From: Ramlibacter rhizophilus | GTDB lineage: Bacteria > Pseudomonadota > Gammaproteobacteria > Burkholderiales > Burkholderiaceae_C | Reading direction: 5' to 3' | Length of the DNA: 64,000 nucleotides | NCBI RefSeq assembly: GCF_004681965.1 | Contig: NZ_SMLL01000001.1 | Location: 682,001-746,000 of the forward strand | Part shown: positions 35,001 through 43,925 of the stretch, in pieces | Numbering within the stretch: position 1 is the first letter of the stretch | Layout of the letters: every line of letters starts with the position of its first letter | Program-made: the position numbers and the translations under genes | The notes under the pieces: model-generated | Databases searched by the model: none | Seen by the model: the letters and a program-made list of their open reading frames with translations, nothing else | Told to the model about the DNA's origin: nothing

Positions 35001-35078
35001 CCGCGAGGCGAAGCGGCGGACACCCGGTCCACGCCGCAGGCGGGCGCGGTGTCGAGCGGCATCCGTCCGGCGGCCTGA
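32019..35078 (+). CDS. Acetoacetyl-CoA-synthetase-like adenylation + carrier + thioesterase protein (A-T-TE)
   Basis: A 1019-residue, three-domain protein. Residues about 1-625: ANL enzyme of the acetoacetyl-CoA synthetase type, P-loop SSGTTGRPK (271-279), FHTSCGWMMWNWQLSALASG (310-329), SISGGTDIIGCFV, catalytic lysine K608 in THSGKPSE. About 655-725: carrier domain with FFELGGNSLLAAR, phosphopantetheine serine S686. About 745-1000: alpha/beta-hydrolase thioesterase with GFSFGG (S817), LLDPH and a late GEHMQLV histidine. There is no condensation or ketosynthase domain. It should activate a 3-oxo-acid, load it on itself and release it by hydrolysis, cyclisation or self-condensation. GGGAGGA precedes ATG 32019. 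Product unknown. Confidence 0.85.
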   Translation: MDPATAASAPALSQLRAFTQVLSDATGHPFAQHEDLHAWSVAHWREFWRHFAQQHALPLGIAGSLDPVCVGDDIEQARFFPQLRLNYARALLGPAAAPDAAPALRACHADGSVESWSRGELHEQVARLAAALSARGLGEGDRVVALMRNDGGAVIAALAVTALGATLSCASPDMGVDAVLDRFGPLAPRLFIAHTASRPFDSGPPLAEKVDAVARRLPSLAFLLQLDEGPAACTGAWQNLLLADALAKPVEDGQAAWPDFPFEQPLFIMFSSGTTGRPKCIVHGAGGSLLEHLKEHRLHTDLRPGDRLYFHTSCGWMMWNWQLSALASGVEIVTYDGPISSVERLWELVAQERVTVFGTSPAYLRMSEQAGLVPRDRFELGALRLLMSTGAVLHASQFRWVRDSVGPVPVHSISGGTDIIGCFVLGHPELPVADGESPCRSLAMDVQAWKAGRATEGVGELVCATPFPSRPLGFFGDVDGARFHQAYFARHPGVWTHGDLVEITPSGGARMHGRCDGVLNVRGIKFAPQEVIGLLQDIGGVREAMLVERAAGEGETQLLALLVLAPGEALEAARIARLRREIATRLSPAHVPDRFVAVPELPVTHSGKPSEAAARAAVQGEVAGNAGALRNPQCLATIREACERALVHTAADGGDLALRLRALWSELLGVPEIGLDDHFFELGGNSLLAARVLARVREWTGSSLTLGALVQAPTIGELIALLAEGAQVRTQASSLAVCMREGQGAPLFLVHGMSGTAMECWALLRALRTPRPVWGLQARGIDGEEEPQSRVGEMAALYIRQMRRIQAQGPYAVCGFSFGGVVALEIARQLRAAGETLSLVCLLDPHVRQDLGPAARLRQRAVHVTRRLLQLPPRETARRLGRAAQRLVEQVQERAGWRPPRRASEGIDMPPAQARVYDHMSAALAAYRPEAYEGSPVLFVHARVPLEGYFDPMPVWRHVLRGGLRVVVIPGEHMQLVRAQADRVAAVIDEALAPPRGEAADTRSTPQAGAVSSGIRPAA

Positions 35079-35110
35079 GGCACCCTGGCGGCGATCGAGG
35101 TCACGCGGCG

Positions 35111-35341
35111 CTACGCCTTTCGCGCGTGCGCGCCGCCGGCCGCGGCCAGTCCGATGGCCTCCGCCAGGCGCAGCGCGTAGTCGCCGGGAATCACCATCAT
35201 CGTTTCGACCTCGTCGAAGGCGTCACGATGGCGTATGACGACGTTGCCGTGGCGGTCGGTGTCCACCGTGAGCGCGTCGGCGGACGAGGGCGAGACGGAC
35301 CAGACGGATCGTGTCGCCGGGGCTGTTCGGAAATCTTCCAT
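35111..35341 (-). CDS. Small hypothetical protein (76 aa)
   Basis: A 76-residue acidic protein starting MEDFRTAPATRSVWSVSP; AAGGAG lies 9 nt before ATG 35341. It has a beta-hairpin-like stretch (VDTDRHGNVVIRHRD) and a helix with DYALRLAEAIGLA. No known domain. It is convergent with the A-T-TE gene, whose stop is 32 bp away. Confidence 0.55.
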   Translation of the reverse strand: MEDFRTAPATRSVWSVSPSSADALTVDTDRHGNVVIRHRDAFDEVETMMVIPGDYALRLAEAIGLAAAGGAHARKA

Positions 35342-35643
35342 GCGGGCTGCTCCTTGTCGCGAACCGGTCGTCAACCGGCCTTGCGTGCTGCTCATGCTCG
35401 CGCTTGACGACCCCCTGCGGCTGTAGGCGCGCTTCCGTGCAACATGACCCGTTCGGCCTATTTGCGGCGCGCGCGCAACGCGCCAGGGCCGATACCAGGC
35501 GAATACAAAACAGCGGATTCCTGAAATTCGCGCAATACCGCCGCCGCCAACACTGGAGGCCAGTCACAGGGGCAAGGCGGTACACGGAGCGAAGGACGCC
35601 TTGCCAACCTCCCTTGATTGCCTTCGCCGTTCAGGAGCACACC
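35342..35643. other. Intergenic region between divergent small genes
   Basis: 302 bp separate the minus-strand 76-residue gene and the plus-strand secreted protein. It must hold both promoters. The only structure I see is a 6-bp GC hairpin GGCGCG/CGCGCC at 35466-35484 and a locally AT-richer part near 35500-35530. No convincing gene. Confidence 0.4.
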
Positions 35644-36042
35644 ATGACCTTCCAGTCCATCACCCATTCCGTGGCCTACGCGACCACCGTCGTCGCCGCA
35701 ACGCTCGCCGCCACGCTGGTCGCCAGCAGCGCTCGCGCCGAAGGGCCCATCGCCTATCCCAGCGCGCCCATCGTGAGCGAGCGCAGCCGCGCCGAAGTCC
35801 AGGCCGAGGTCCGCGACAACCGCCAGGCCATCAGCGCGCAGGCCACCGAGTGGGCGCTGCAGCAGCACACCGCCCAGCCGTTCATGAGCATGCTGAGCCG
35901 CGCCCAGGTCCGGGGCGACTACATCGCCGCGCGCGAGCAGGTGGACGCGATGACCTCCGAGGACAGCGGCTCGGCCTACCTGGCCTCGCACGCGACTCGT
36001 TTCCCCAGCGGCGTCGCGCTGGCCAGCAGCGCGTTTCGTTGA
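35644..36042 (+). CDS. Small secreted protein, DUF4148-like
   Basis: A 132-residue exported protein with a long signal peptide (AYATTVVAATLAATLVASSARA). The mature part is hydrophilic and includes SERSRAEVQAEVRDN and SRAQVRGDYIAAREQ, similar to the RAxVxAEL pattern of DUF4148 proteins common in Burkholderiales. Function unknown. A purine-rich AGGAG lies about 9 nt upstream of ATG 35644. Confidence 0.65.
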   Translation: MTFQSITHSVAYATTVVAATLAATLVASSARAEGPIAYPSAPIVSERSRAEVQAEVRDNRQAISAQATEWALQQHTAQPFMSMLSRAQVRGDYIAAREQVDAMTSEDSGSAYLASHATRFPSGVALASSAFR

Positions 36043-36173
36043 ACCCGTCACCGGGCCGCGCCGAGTCCGCCGCGCCAGGCGACTCGGCCGGCACGTGCAA
36101 CCCGCACGTAACGCGCGTGTATCGCCGAGGAAATTCCGCGCCGCCAGAGCTCCGGCTGTCTCTAGACTTGGAC

Positions 36174-39100
36174 ATGAGCGCGCACCCCCGTCCGCCTCTC
36201 GATCTCGGCTCGGTCGGCCCCGCAGGGCCCACCGAGCCTCTTCTTCGTCTTGCGCTCGCGTCCGCGCATCCCGGCGGTCCCGGGCTCTTCGCCGACCTGG
36301 CCACCGAACTCGCGGCCGCCCTGCAGGCGCCGGCGGTCCTGGCCGCCGTCTTCGATGGCGAGGAGCCTTCCCACCTGCAGTCGCTGGCGCTGTGCGTGGA
36401 CGGTGAACTGCGCGAAGGCGTGGACCTGCCGGTCACCGAGCTCCCCTGTGTCCTGGAGCCGGGGCGAGCCGAGTTCCGCTACGTCGCCCAAGGGCTGCGC
36501 TGCACCCGCCTTCCCGCGCGGCTGGCCGCTCGCGAGGACATCGACGCCTGCGCCTCGCACGCCCTGCGTGGCAGCAGCGGCGAAGTCATGGGCGTGCTGC
36601 TGGTGCTGGACACGCAGCCGGTCGCCGGCGGCGACCCGCGCCATGCGCAGGCCGCGCTCGGGGTCATCGCGGCGCGCATGGCCGCCGAGCTCGAGCGCCA
36701 GCGCACCGAAGCCGCGATGCGTGCCGTCGCCCTGGCCGTGTCGGCCGCACCGAGCGGCACCGTCTTCGACGAGCTGGCGCGCATGCTGGCCGCCATCCTC
36801 CATGCGGACATCGCGTTCATCGCCCGCTGCGAGGGGGGCACGCCGCGCATGATGAAGACGCTGGCGCTGGTGCGCGACGGCCAGGTGGTGCAGGGCGGCC
36901 GGTATGCCCTCGCGGGCACGCCCTGCGACACGGTGCTGGGCAAGCGCTTCCAGGCCTATCCGCAAGGGCTGCAGCAGCAGTTCCCCGAGGACGAGGACGC
37001 GCGCATCCAGCACCTGGAAAGCTATGCCGGCTACCCCCTGGTCGCCACCGATGGCACCACGCTGGGCGTGATCTCCATCGCTTCGCGCCGGCCGCTCACG
37101 CAGGTGGACCGGGTGCGCGCCACGCTGGAGATCCTCTCGGTGCGCGCAGCCGCCGAGGTCGAGCGCCTGCGCGCGGACGAGCGGCAGCGCCGCTCGCTGG
37201 AAGACCTGCGCCAGCGCGAGGAGCAGTACCGCGCCGTGTTCGAGAGCTCGCTGGACGGGCTTTTCGTGTGGGACGAGCAACTGCGCGTCGTGGACGTGAA
37301 TCCCGCCGGCCTGGCGCTCTACGGCGCCGCCCGCGAGGACGTGATCGGCGCGACGCTCTTTCCCGACAGCCTGCCGGCCGGCTACGTGCAGGCGCGCCTG
37401 GCGCCCTTGCGCGATGCGCTTGCCGGCCGCACCAGCCACCTGGAAGCCACGCTGCTGCGCAAGGACGGCGGCGTGTTCGACGCGGACCTGCGCGTCATGC
37501 CTTTCCGCCAGGGCGGCCGGGCGCATGCGTTCATGGTGGTGCGCGACATCACCCAGCGCCGGCGCGGCGACCAGATCCTGCGCGACAGCGAGGAGCAGTA
37601 CCGCACCATCTTCAATGCCTCGGTCGATGCGCTGGTGCTGCGCTCGGCCGATTTCCGGATCGTCGACGTCAACGCCACCTACGAGGCCATGAGCGGCTTC
37701 TCGCGCGCGCAGGTGCTCGGCCTGGACCGCGTGCTGGCCAATCCGCCGGAGGTCAGTGCCGAGATCCGCGGCCTGCACCAGCGGGCCCTGGCCGGCCACA
37801 CCGTGCGGCTGGAGACCGTGCTGCTGCGCCGCGACGGCCACCGCTACGAGCTGGAGCTGCGCGGCGTTCCCATCCTGCACCGCGGCCAGCCCCACGTGCT
37901 GTACATCGGCCGCGACATCACCCAGGCCAAGCGCGCCGAGCGGGCGCTGCGCGACAGCGAGGAACAGTACCGCGCCATCTTCAACGCCTCGGCCGATTCG
38001 CTGGTCCTGAGGGACGCCAACTACCGCGCGGTGGAGGTCAACCCGGCCTACACCACGCTCAGCGGCTTCACCCGCGACGAAGTCATCGCGGCCGACCGCG
38101 TGCTGACCCAGGTCGATCCCGAACTGCGCCGGCGCCACCGCGCCGAGCACGAGCTGGCCCTGGCCGGCCGGCCGCTGCGCTTCGAGGTCACCGGCACGCG
38201 CAAGGACGGCAGCACCTGGCAGGGCGAGGTGCGCGGCACGCCCATGAGCTACCGGGGACGGCCGCACGTGCTCTATGCGGTGCGCGACATCACCGATCGC
38301 ATCGCCGCCGAGACGCGTCGCGCCGAGCTGGAGCGGCAGCTGCGCCAGTCGCAGAAGATGGAGGCCATCGGCCAGCTCACGGGCGGGCTCGCGCACGACT
38401 TCAACAACCTGCTCACCAGCGTGCTGGGCTACGTGGCCATGGCGCAGGAGCGGCCCGGGGCCGCGGCCGATCCGGCGCTCGCGCGCCAGCTCGCGCAGGC
38501 CCGGCTGGCGGCCGAGCGCGCGCGCGACCACGTGGCCCAGCTGCTGGCCTTCTCGCGCCCGCACCGGGGCGAGCGGCGCCTCGTCACGGCGGCCGACCTG
38601 GCGCGCGGCGCGCTGGAGCTCCTGCGGCCGAACCTGCCCTCGTCCATCGGCGTGGAGTTCCTGCCACATGCGGCGGAGGGCGCGCCCTTGCCGCCCGTGC
38701 ACGCGGACCCGGTGCAGATGGAGCAGGTGCTGATGAACCTGTGCCTGAACGCCCGCGACGCCATGGGCGAGCACGGCACCCTGCGCATCGGCCTCGCGGC
38801 CTGCGCGGGCAGCGGCCACTGCGCGTCCTGCGCGGCCTCGCTGGAGGGGACGCGCTGGGTCTGCCTGGAGGTCAAGGACAACGGCCGGGGCATGGGCCGC
38901 GAGGTGCTGGATCGCATGTTCGAGCCCTTCTTCACCACCAAGGAGGCCGGCCGCGGCACCGGCATGGGCCTGGCGATGGTGCACGGCATCGTCCACGACC
39001 ACGGCGGCCACATCCAGGTCGAGTCCGCCCCCGGCCAGGGCGCGAGCTTTCGCGTGCTGCTGCCGGCGGCCGAGGCCGAGGCGGGGGCCCGCACCGCCGC

Positions 39101-39500
39101 TGCGGCGGACACGTCCGCGCCACTTGCGCCGCTGCGCGGCCAGGTGCTGCTGGTCGAGGACGAGCCCATGGTGGGCGACTACCTGCACGAGCTCATGGCC
39201 GGCTGGGGGCTAGGCGTGATCCTGGAACGTGACCCCCTGGCCGCCGCGCGGCGGCTGGACCGGCAGGACGATGCGGTGGACCTGCTGGTGACCGACCACA
39301 CCATGCCGGGCATGACCGGGCTCGCGCTCGCGCGCCACGCCCGCCAGGCGCGGCCGGGATTGCGGGTGGTCCTGCACACGGGCAACGAAGCCGGCATCGC
39401 CGCCGGCGAACTGGCGCCCGCGTGCGTGGACGCGATTTTGCGCAAGCCGGTGGACCCACAGGCCCTGCGGGAGCTGCTGCGCGGACTGCTCGCCCCCTGA
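36174..39500 (+). CDS. Hybrid sensor histidine kinase (2 GAF, 3 PAS, HisKA, HATPase, receiver)
   Basis: A 1108-residue soluble kinase with no membrane helix. Two GAF-like domains (about 15-340), three PAS repeats beginning near 347, 472 and 594 with near-identical [11 protein letters not shown] starts, HisKA with phospho-His H741 ([13 protein letters not shown]), HATPase with NDNGRGMG-type N/G1 box and FEPFFTTK, then a C-terminal receiver with phospho-Asp D1041 ([10 protein letters not shown]). Such cytoplasmic hybrids sense internal or diffusible signals. No response regulator with an output domain is next to it, so its partner is elsewhere. Confidence 0.9.
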   Translation: MSAHPRPPLDLGSVGPAGPTEPLLRLALASAHPGGPGLFADLATELAAALQAPAVLAAVFDGEEPSHLQSLALCVDGELREGVDLPVTELPCVLEPGRAEFRYVAQGLRCTRLPARLAAREDIDACASHALRGSSGEVMGVLLVLDTQPVAGGDPRHAQAALGVIAARMAAELERQRTEAAMRAVALAVSAAPSGTVFDELARMLAAILHADIAFIARCEGGTPRMMKTLALVRDGQVVQGGRYALAGTPCDTVLGKRFQAYPQGLQQQFPEDEDARIQHLESYAGYPLVATDGTTLGVISIASRRPLTQVDRVRATLEILSVRAAAEVERLRADERQRRSLEDLRQREEQYRAVFESSLDGLFVWDEQLRVVDVNPAGLALYGAAREDVIGATLFPDSLPAGYVQARLAPLRDALAGRTSHLEATLLRKDGGVFDADLRVMPFRQGGRAHAFMVVRDITQRRRGDQILRDSEEQYRTIFNASVDALVLRSADFRIVDVNATYEAMSGFSRAQVLGLDRVLANPPEVSAEIRGLHQRALAGHTVRLETVLLRRDGHRYELELRGVPILHRGQPHVLYIGRDITQAKRAERALRDSEEQYRAIFNASADSLVLRDANYRAVEVNPAYTTLSGFTRDEVIAADRVLTQVDPELRRRHRAEHELALAGRPLRFEVTGTRKDGSTWQGEVRGTPMSYRGRPHVLYAVRDITDRIAAETRRAELERQLRQSQKMEAIGQLTGGLAHDFNNLLTSVLGYVAMAQERPGAAADPALARQLAQARLAAERARDHVAQLLAFSRPHRGERRLVTAADLARGALELLRPNLPSSIGVEFLPHAAEGAPLPPVHADPVQMEQVLMNLCLNARDAMGEHGTLRIGLAACAGSGHCASCAASLEGTRWVCLEVKDNGRGMGREVLDRMFEPFFTTKEAGRGTGMGLAMVHGIVHDHGGHIQVESAPGQGASFRVLLPAAEAEAGARTAAAADTSAPLAPLRGQVLLVEDEPMVGDYLHELMAGWGLGVILERDPLAAARRLDRQDDAVDLLVTDHTMPGMTGLALARHARQARPGLRVVLHTGNEAGIAAGELAPACVDAILRKPVDPQALRELLRGLLAP

Positions 39501-39633
39501 CGCGGCTGCCCGGGCTGCGTGGGGGCGGCACGCGAAACGTGAGCACTTGAAACGCACCCCTTGCTTAGCTTGCGAGGCGCGCAGCGAGCCCCGGATACTG
39601 CGCGACCACTTCCCTTCCAAGGCCCGAGATCCG

Positions 39634-39831
39634 ATGCAAGTCCACAGCAGCCGACCCGTCCTTGTCGAACTCGAAGAGCTCTATCGCATCGCCTTGCGCG
39701 AGCACGGCCCGCAGGGTCGTTCCAGCCAGCTGATCGAGCGCAGCCTGGCGCAGGAGCGCCAGGGCGCCCCCCGGACGCAGCAGCCACGGCCGCAGGCCGC
39801 CCGCGAGCGCACGCCGGAACGGCCGCGCTGA
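39634..39831 (+). CDS. Small hypothetical protein (65 aa), doubtful
   Basis: A possible 65-residue protein starting MQVHSSRPVLVELEELYRIA with a proline/arginine-rich end. It lies in the 502-bp gap between the hybrid kinase (ends 39500) and the FAD-linked oxidase (starts 40003). An AAGG about 11 nt upstream is a weak ribosome site. Apart from this the gap shows nothing I can interpret. Confidence 0.35.
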   Translation: MQVHSSRPVLVELEELYRIALREHGPQGRSSQLIERSLAQERQGAPRTQQPRPQAARERTPERPR

Positions 39832-40002
39832 TGCGCCCGCGCCCGTGGACCGGGCGCCGGTGCCTGGGTCAATTGCGGCGGTGAATCGGTCATTCACGCG
39901 GGGCGTGCCCGTGCCCACACTGGGTGCGTGCGCGCCGGCTGCAGGTCCCCGGCGGACGCTGCCAAGCCCGGACCTGCCCACCGAACGCATCGGAGCCGAT
40001 CC

Positions 40003-41391
40003 ATGACCAGCGCCCTTTCGCCCGACCCCGCCGCCCTGCAACAGCGCCTGCGCGGCCATGTGCTCTCGCCCGGCGACGCGGACTACGACACGCGGCGCCA
40101 GGTCTGGAACGCGATGATCGACCGCCGCCCGGCCATGATCGCGCGCTGCGCGCAACCGGACGACGTGCCCGAGGCGCTGCGCTTCGCGCGCGACCATGGC
40201 CTGGAGGTGTGCGTGCGCGGCGGTGGCCACAACATCGCGGGCAATGCCATCGCCGACGGCGCGCTGATGATCGACTTGTCCGAGATGCGCGCGGTCGCGG
40301 TCCTGGCGGCCGAGCGCCGGGCACGGGTGCAGGGCGGCGCCACGCTCGCCGACGTGGACGCCGCCACGCAGCGCGAGGGGCTGGCGGTGCCGCTGGGCAT
40401 CAACTCCACCACCGGCGTGGCCGGGCTCACGCTCGGCGGTGGCTTCGGCTGGCTCACGCGCGGGCTGGGCATGACGGTGGACAGCCTGGTGTCGGCGCAG
40501 GTCGTCACGGCCGACGGGCGCACGGTGCGCGCCAGTGCCGAGGAGAACGCGGACCTCTTCTGGGGGCTGCGCGGCGGCGGCGGCAACTTCGGCGTGGTCA
40601 CGGAATTCGAGTTCGAGCTGCACCCCGTCGGGCCCGAGATCCACACTGCCCTGGCCGTGTACCCGCTGGAGCAGGGCGCGCAGGTGCTTCGCAACTGGCG
40701 CGACTACACCGCTTCGGCGCCCGAAAGCGTGAGCGCCTGGTGCGTCACGCGCTACGCCCCGCCGCTGCCTTTCCTGCCCGCCTCGGCCCACGGCCGCATG
40801 GCCGTGATCATCGCCGCGGCCTGCGTGGCGGACGCGAGCGAAAGCGAAGGCCTGCTCGCGCCGCTGCTGCGCCTGGGCGAGCCGGCCGGGTCCATGACGG
40901 CCCGCCAGCCCTACGCGCAGTGGCAGCAGGCCTTCGATCCGCTGCTCACGCCGGGCGCGCGCAATTACTGGAAGTCGCACAACTTCGAGCGCGTGCGCGA
41001 CGAGGTGCTCGACGCCATCTGCGAATTCGGCGACCGGCTTCCCGCCGACGAGACGGACATCTTCATCGGCCACATCGGTGGCGCGCCCAACCGCGTGCCC
41101 CAGGACGCCACTGCCTATGCCCACCGCGGTGCGCGCTACGTCATGAACGTGCATGGCCGCTGGCGCGACGCCGCGACCGATGCCGCCGGCGTGGCCTGGG
41201 CGCGGGGCCTGTTCAAGGCCTGCAAGCCCTATGCATCCTCAGGCGCCTACCAGAACTTCCTGACCGCGGACGAGACGGGCCGGCAGGAGGAGGCCTGGGG
41301 CGCCAACCACGAGCGCCTGCGGCAGCTCAAGCAGCGCTGGGACCCGGACAACGTCTTCCACTTCAACGTCAACGTGCTGCCGGCGGCTTGA
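40003..41391 (+). CDS. FAD-linked oxidase of the berberine-bridge-enzyme type
   Basis: A 462-residue flavoprotein with the PCMH FAD fold: CVRGGGHNIAGNA, where H76 is the usual covalent FAD attachment, then INSTTGVAGLTLGGGFGWLT and a C-terminal BBE motif (YQNFLTADE ... RWDPDNVFHFN). In bicovalent family members a cysteine sits in the second motif; here it is threonine, so FAD is probably attached only through H76. Members oxidise sugars or alcohols with O2. Its 3' end overlaps a convergent AraC gene by 23 bp. Substrate unknown. Confidence 0.85.
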   Translation: MTSALSPDPAALQQRLRGHVLSPGDADYDTRRQVWNAMIDRRPAMIARCAQPDDVPEALRFARDHGLEVCVRGGGHNIAGNAIADGALMIDLSEMRAVAVLAAERRARVQGGATLADVDAATQREGLAVPLGINSTTGVAGLTLGGGFGWLTRGLGMTVDSLVSAQVVTADGRTVRASAEENADLFWGLRGGGGNFGVVTEFEFELHPVGPEIHTALAVYPLEQGAQVLRNWRDYTASAPESVSAWCVTRYAPPLPFLPASAHGRMAVIIAAACVADASESEGLLAPLLRLGEPAGSMTARQPYAQWQQAFDPLLTPGARNYWKSHNFERVRDEVLDAICEFGDRLPADETDIFIGHIGGAPNRVPQDATAYAHRGARYVMNVHGRWRDAATDAAGVAWARGLFKACKPYASSGAYQNFLTADETGRQEEAWGANHERLRQLKQRWDPDNVFHFNVNVLPAA

Positions 41392-42382
41392 GCGGGCCAT
41401 CGCCAGCGCCGTCCGCCCGGTGCCGGCGCCGCCACACCGAGGGCGGCAGGCCCACCGAGCGCTTGAACGCGCGGCTGAAGGCCGCTTCGGACTCGTAGCC
41501 CGCCGCGACGGCAATGCCCGCGATCGGGGTACTGGTCTGCGCCATGAGGCGCGAGGCCGTCTGCATGCGCCAGCGGGCCAGGTAGTGCATGGGTGGCATG
41601 CCGATGAAGTGCACGAAGCGCTCGTGCAGGGCCGAGCGCGACAGCCCCGTGCGATCGGCCAGCATCCCGAGCGTCCAGGCCTGCTGCGGCTGCTCGTGCA
41701 TGAGGCCCAGGACGCATGCGACATGCCGGTCGCGCAGGCCCCGCAACCAGCCGTCGCTGTCGGCGGGCAGGGTGTCGAGATGGGCGCGCAGGCACTCGAT
41801 CAGCATCAGCTCGCCCAGTCGCTCCAGCATCGCCGCGTGGCCCGGGCGCTCGTCCTCGCAGCCGGCCAGCAGCGCCAGCTCCGGGAGCGCCAGAGCCGCC
41901 TTCAGGGCGGGCACGGGCACATGGATGATGCGCGGCAGCGCGGCGAGCAGGGGATCGAACAGGCCCGGCTCGCACTCGAGAAAGCCGCACAGCAGCCTGG
42001 GCTGCGCAGCGCCAGCCCGTAGCCGGGCGCCTTGCAGGCGGATGAAGGCAGGGTGCGGGGCGCCGCTCCCGAAGAGGAACGCCTCCTCGGCAGGCTCGGG
42101 CAGGGCCGCCGCGCTGGCGAGGCGGTGCGCGTCCCCGTGCGGCAGCACCAGCGCATCGCCGGCCATGAGCTCCAGCGCGGGCTGGCCGGTCACTGCGGCG
42201 CAGGCGGCGCCTTGCAGGAGCAGGTGGCAGGCCAGGAGGTGGCCGCCGGAGGCGGCTGCGTGGGTGCGCCTGTCCAGGCGGGGCAGGTCGATGCACCACG
42301 GGGGCTCGGCTTCGAAGGCGTGGAACAGCGCAGCGCGCAGCCGCACGCAACGCAGCACGTCCGACACGCTGTCCTGGATCAT
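41369..42382 (-). CDS. AraC-family regulator with cupin-type sensor domain
   Basis: A 337-residue regulator: an N-terminal AraC-type cupin (about 1-195) and a C-terminal AraC DNA-binding domain with two helix-turn-helix units (WTLGMLADRTGLSRSALHER and IAGIAVAAGYESEAAFSRAF, followed by KRSVGLPPSVWRR). It faces the FAD oxidase gene tail to tail with 23 bp overlap. Its target is not clear; the oxidase gene is one candidate. Confidence 0.88.
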   Translation of the reverse strand: MIQDSVSDVLRCVRLRAALFHAFEAEPPWCIDLPRLDRRTHAAASGGHLLACHLLLQGAACAAVTGQPALELMAGDALVLPHGDAHRLASAAALPEPAEEAFLFGSGAPHPAFIRLQGARLRAGAAQPRLLCGFLECEPGLFDPLLAALPRIIHVPVPALKAALALPELALLAGCEDERPGHAAMLERLGELMLIECLRAHLDTLPADSDGWLRGLRDRHVACVLGLMHEQPQQAWTLGMLADRTGLSRSALHERFVHFIGMPPMHYLARWRMQTASRLMAQTSTPIAGIAVAAGYESEAAFSRAFKRSVGLPPSVWRRRHRADGAGDGPLKPPAAR

Positions 42383-42575
42383 TGGGAGTGCCTCCCCAGC
42401 TGCAGTCTGATTCCGAACGCCGCGCCTGTCATCCCGGATGCCGGCCCCCGCGTGCCGGGAAGCGAACGCCGCCTACAGGCGACGCAGCAACTTGAGGCCT
42501 TTGTTACCGCCGGGTCGAACGGTTGACCTCCCGCTCCTGCCTAGCATGGGTCTTCAACTTTGGAGGATCTTTGCA

Positions 42576-42941
42576 ATGACAGCAGCAGGACTTCGAAACA
42601 CCTCGCGAGGCGTGGTCGCCGTGCTGGCGCTCGCGCTGTCCGCGCAGATGCCCCTGGCGCAGGCCGGCATCGTGGACACCGACGCGCTGGCCACGCCCAG
42701 CCAGGCGGAACTCGACCGCGCCAAGGTGCAGGCCTTCATGGACCGCGCGAACGTGAAGGAGCGCATGCAGGCCATGGGGCTGAGCGGCGTCGTCGCCGGC
42801 GACCGCGTCGCATCGCTGAGCGAGGCCGAGGTGCACGCACTCGCGCAGCGCATCGACACCGTGCCGGCCGGTGGCCAGCTCACCACGCAGGACTGGATCC
42901 TCGTCCTGCTGGGCGTCCTGCTGATCATCGCGGTGCTCTGA
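42576..42941 (+). CDS. PA2779-family small membrane protein
   Basis: A 121-residue protein with an N-terminal signal or anchor (VVAVLALALSAQMPLAQA), a charged helical middle (VQAFMDRANVKERMQAMGL ... LSEAEVHALAQRID) and a C-terminal hydrophobic tail (WILVLLGVLLIIAVL). This matches the PA2779 family, which is found next to PA2778-type cysteine-peptidase lipoproteins, as here (7 bp apart). TGGAGG precedes the ATG. Function unknown. Confidence 0.8.
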   Translation: MTAAGLRNTSRGVVAVLALALSAQMPLAQAGIVDTDALATPSQAELDRAKVQAFMDRANVKERMQAMGLSGVVAGDRVASLSEAEVHALAQRIDTVPAGGQLTTQDWILVLLGVLLIIAVL

Positions 42942-42947
42942 CGGTCG

Positions 42948-43907
42948 ATGGGATCGACCCGAGTGCCCTGGCGCAGCGGCCTGGCGGCCGCCCTGTTGTG
43001 CCTGGGGCTGTCCGGATGCGCGTTCCTGCCGTTTCCCCGCTATGGGCAGGCGCTGCCGCCGGCCCATGCCGAGCGGGCGGAACTGGCTCGCGTGCCCTTC
43101 TTCCCGCAGGAGGACTACCAGTGCGGCCCGGCCGCGCTGGCCACGGTCCTGCAAAGCGCGGGCATCGACCGCTCGCCGCAGCAACTGGTGGAACAGGTGT
43201 ACCTGCCGCAGCGGCAGGGGAGCCTGCAGGTGGAACTGCTGGGCGCCAGCCGCCGTGCCGGTGCTGTGCCCTATGTGCTGCAGGCCGAACCGGACGCCCT
43301 GCTGCGGGAAGTGGCCGCCGGCAACCCGGTGGTCGTGCTGCAGGACCTGGGACTGCCGCTGCTGCCGCGCTGGCACTACGCCGTGGTGGTGGGCTACGAC
43401 CTGGCCGACAAGACCGTGATCCTGCGCTCCGGCACCACCGAGCGCCTGGTCATGCCGCTGCACGAGTTCGACCGCAGCTGGGCCAAGGGCGAACGCTGGG
43501 CCTTCGTGGCCTTGCCGCCGGACCGCCTTCCGGCCACCGCGCGCGAGGCCGACTACGTCGCGGCCGCCAAGGACTTCGAGCGCGTGTCGCCGGCCTTGGG
43601 CCCGCGTGCCTACGAGTCGGCCCTGCAGGCCTGGCCGGACAACCTGTTCGCCCGGCTGGCGCTGGGCAATGCGGCCTACCGAAGCAAGCGCCTGGACGAG
43701 GCGAGTGCGCAGTACCGTGAAGCCACTGTGCGCCATCCGGACTCGGGCGATGCCTGGAACAACCTCGCGCAGGTGCTTTTCGAACAGGGCCGCAAGCAGG
43801 AGGCCACGCAGGCCGCGCACCGCGCCTTGGCGATCGGTGGCCCGCGCCAGGACCGCTATGCGGCCACGCTGGCCGCCATCGAGGCGGGAGCGGGCGCTGC
43901 GCGCTGA
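42948..43907 (+). CDS. PA2778-family C39-like cysteine peptidase lipoprotein with TPRs
   Basis: A 319-residue lipoprotein with lipobox LSGC (C24). The C39-like peptidase domain has the catalytic cysteine C59 in DYQCGPAALATVL and the histidine in RWHYAVVVGYD. The C-terminal half (about 200-305) is TPR-like (LFARLALGNAAYRSKRLDEA, then AWNNLAQVLFEQGRKQEAT). It is probably anchored in the envelope, acting with the PA2779-type protein upstream. The biological substrate is not known to me. Confidence 0.85.
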   Translation: MGSTRVPWRSGLAAALLCLGLSGCAFLPFPRYGQALPPAHAERAELARVPFFPQEDYQCGPAALATVLQSAGIDRSPQQLVEQVYLPQRQGSLQVELLGASRRAGAVPYVLQAEPDALLREVAAGNPVVVLQDLGLPLLPRWHYAVVVGYDLADKTVILRSGTTERLVMPLHEFDRSWAKGERWAFVALPPDRLPATAREADYVAAAKDFERVSPALGPRAYESALQAWPDNLFARLALGNAAYRSKRLDEASAQYREATVRHPDSGDAWNNLAQVLFEQGRKQEATQAAHRALAIGGPRQDRYAATLAAIEAGAGAAR

Positions 43908-43925
43908 GGTGAGGCAGGAGAAGGA

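Noticed and set aside
32019..35078. Naming the A-T-TE protein a RalA-type furanone synthetase
   Set aside because: The domain order matches, but the adenylation domain has acetoacetyl-CoA synthetase features, so the substrate class is probably different.
35466..35484. GGCGCG/CGCGCC hairpin as a terminator
   Set aside because: It lies between divergent genes, where no terminator is needed, and has no T-tract; short GC dyads are expected by chance here.
36162..39188. Long open frame (1008 codons) antisense to the hybrid kinase
   Set aside because: High GC removes stop codons from the antisense frame. The translation has no recognisable domain, while the plus strand encodes a complete kinase.
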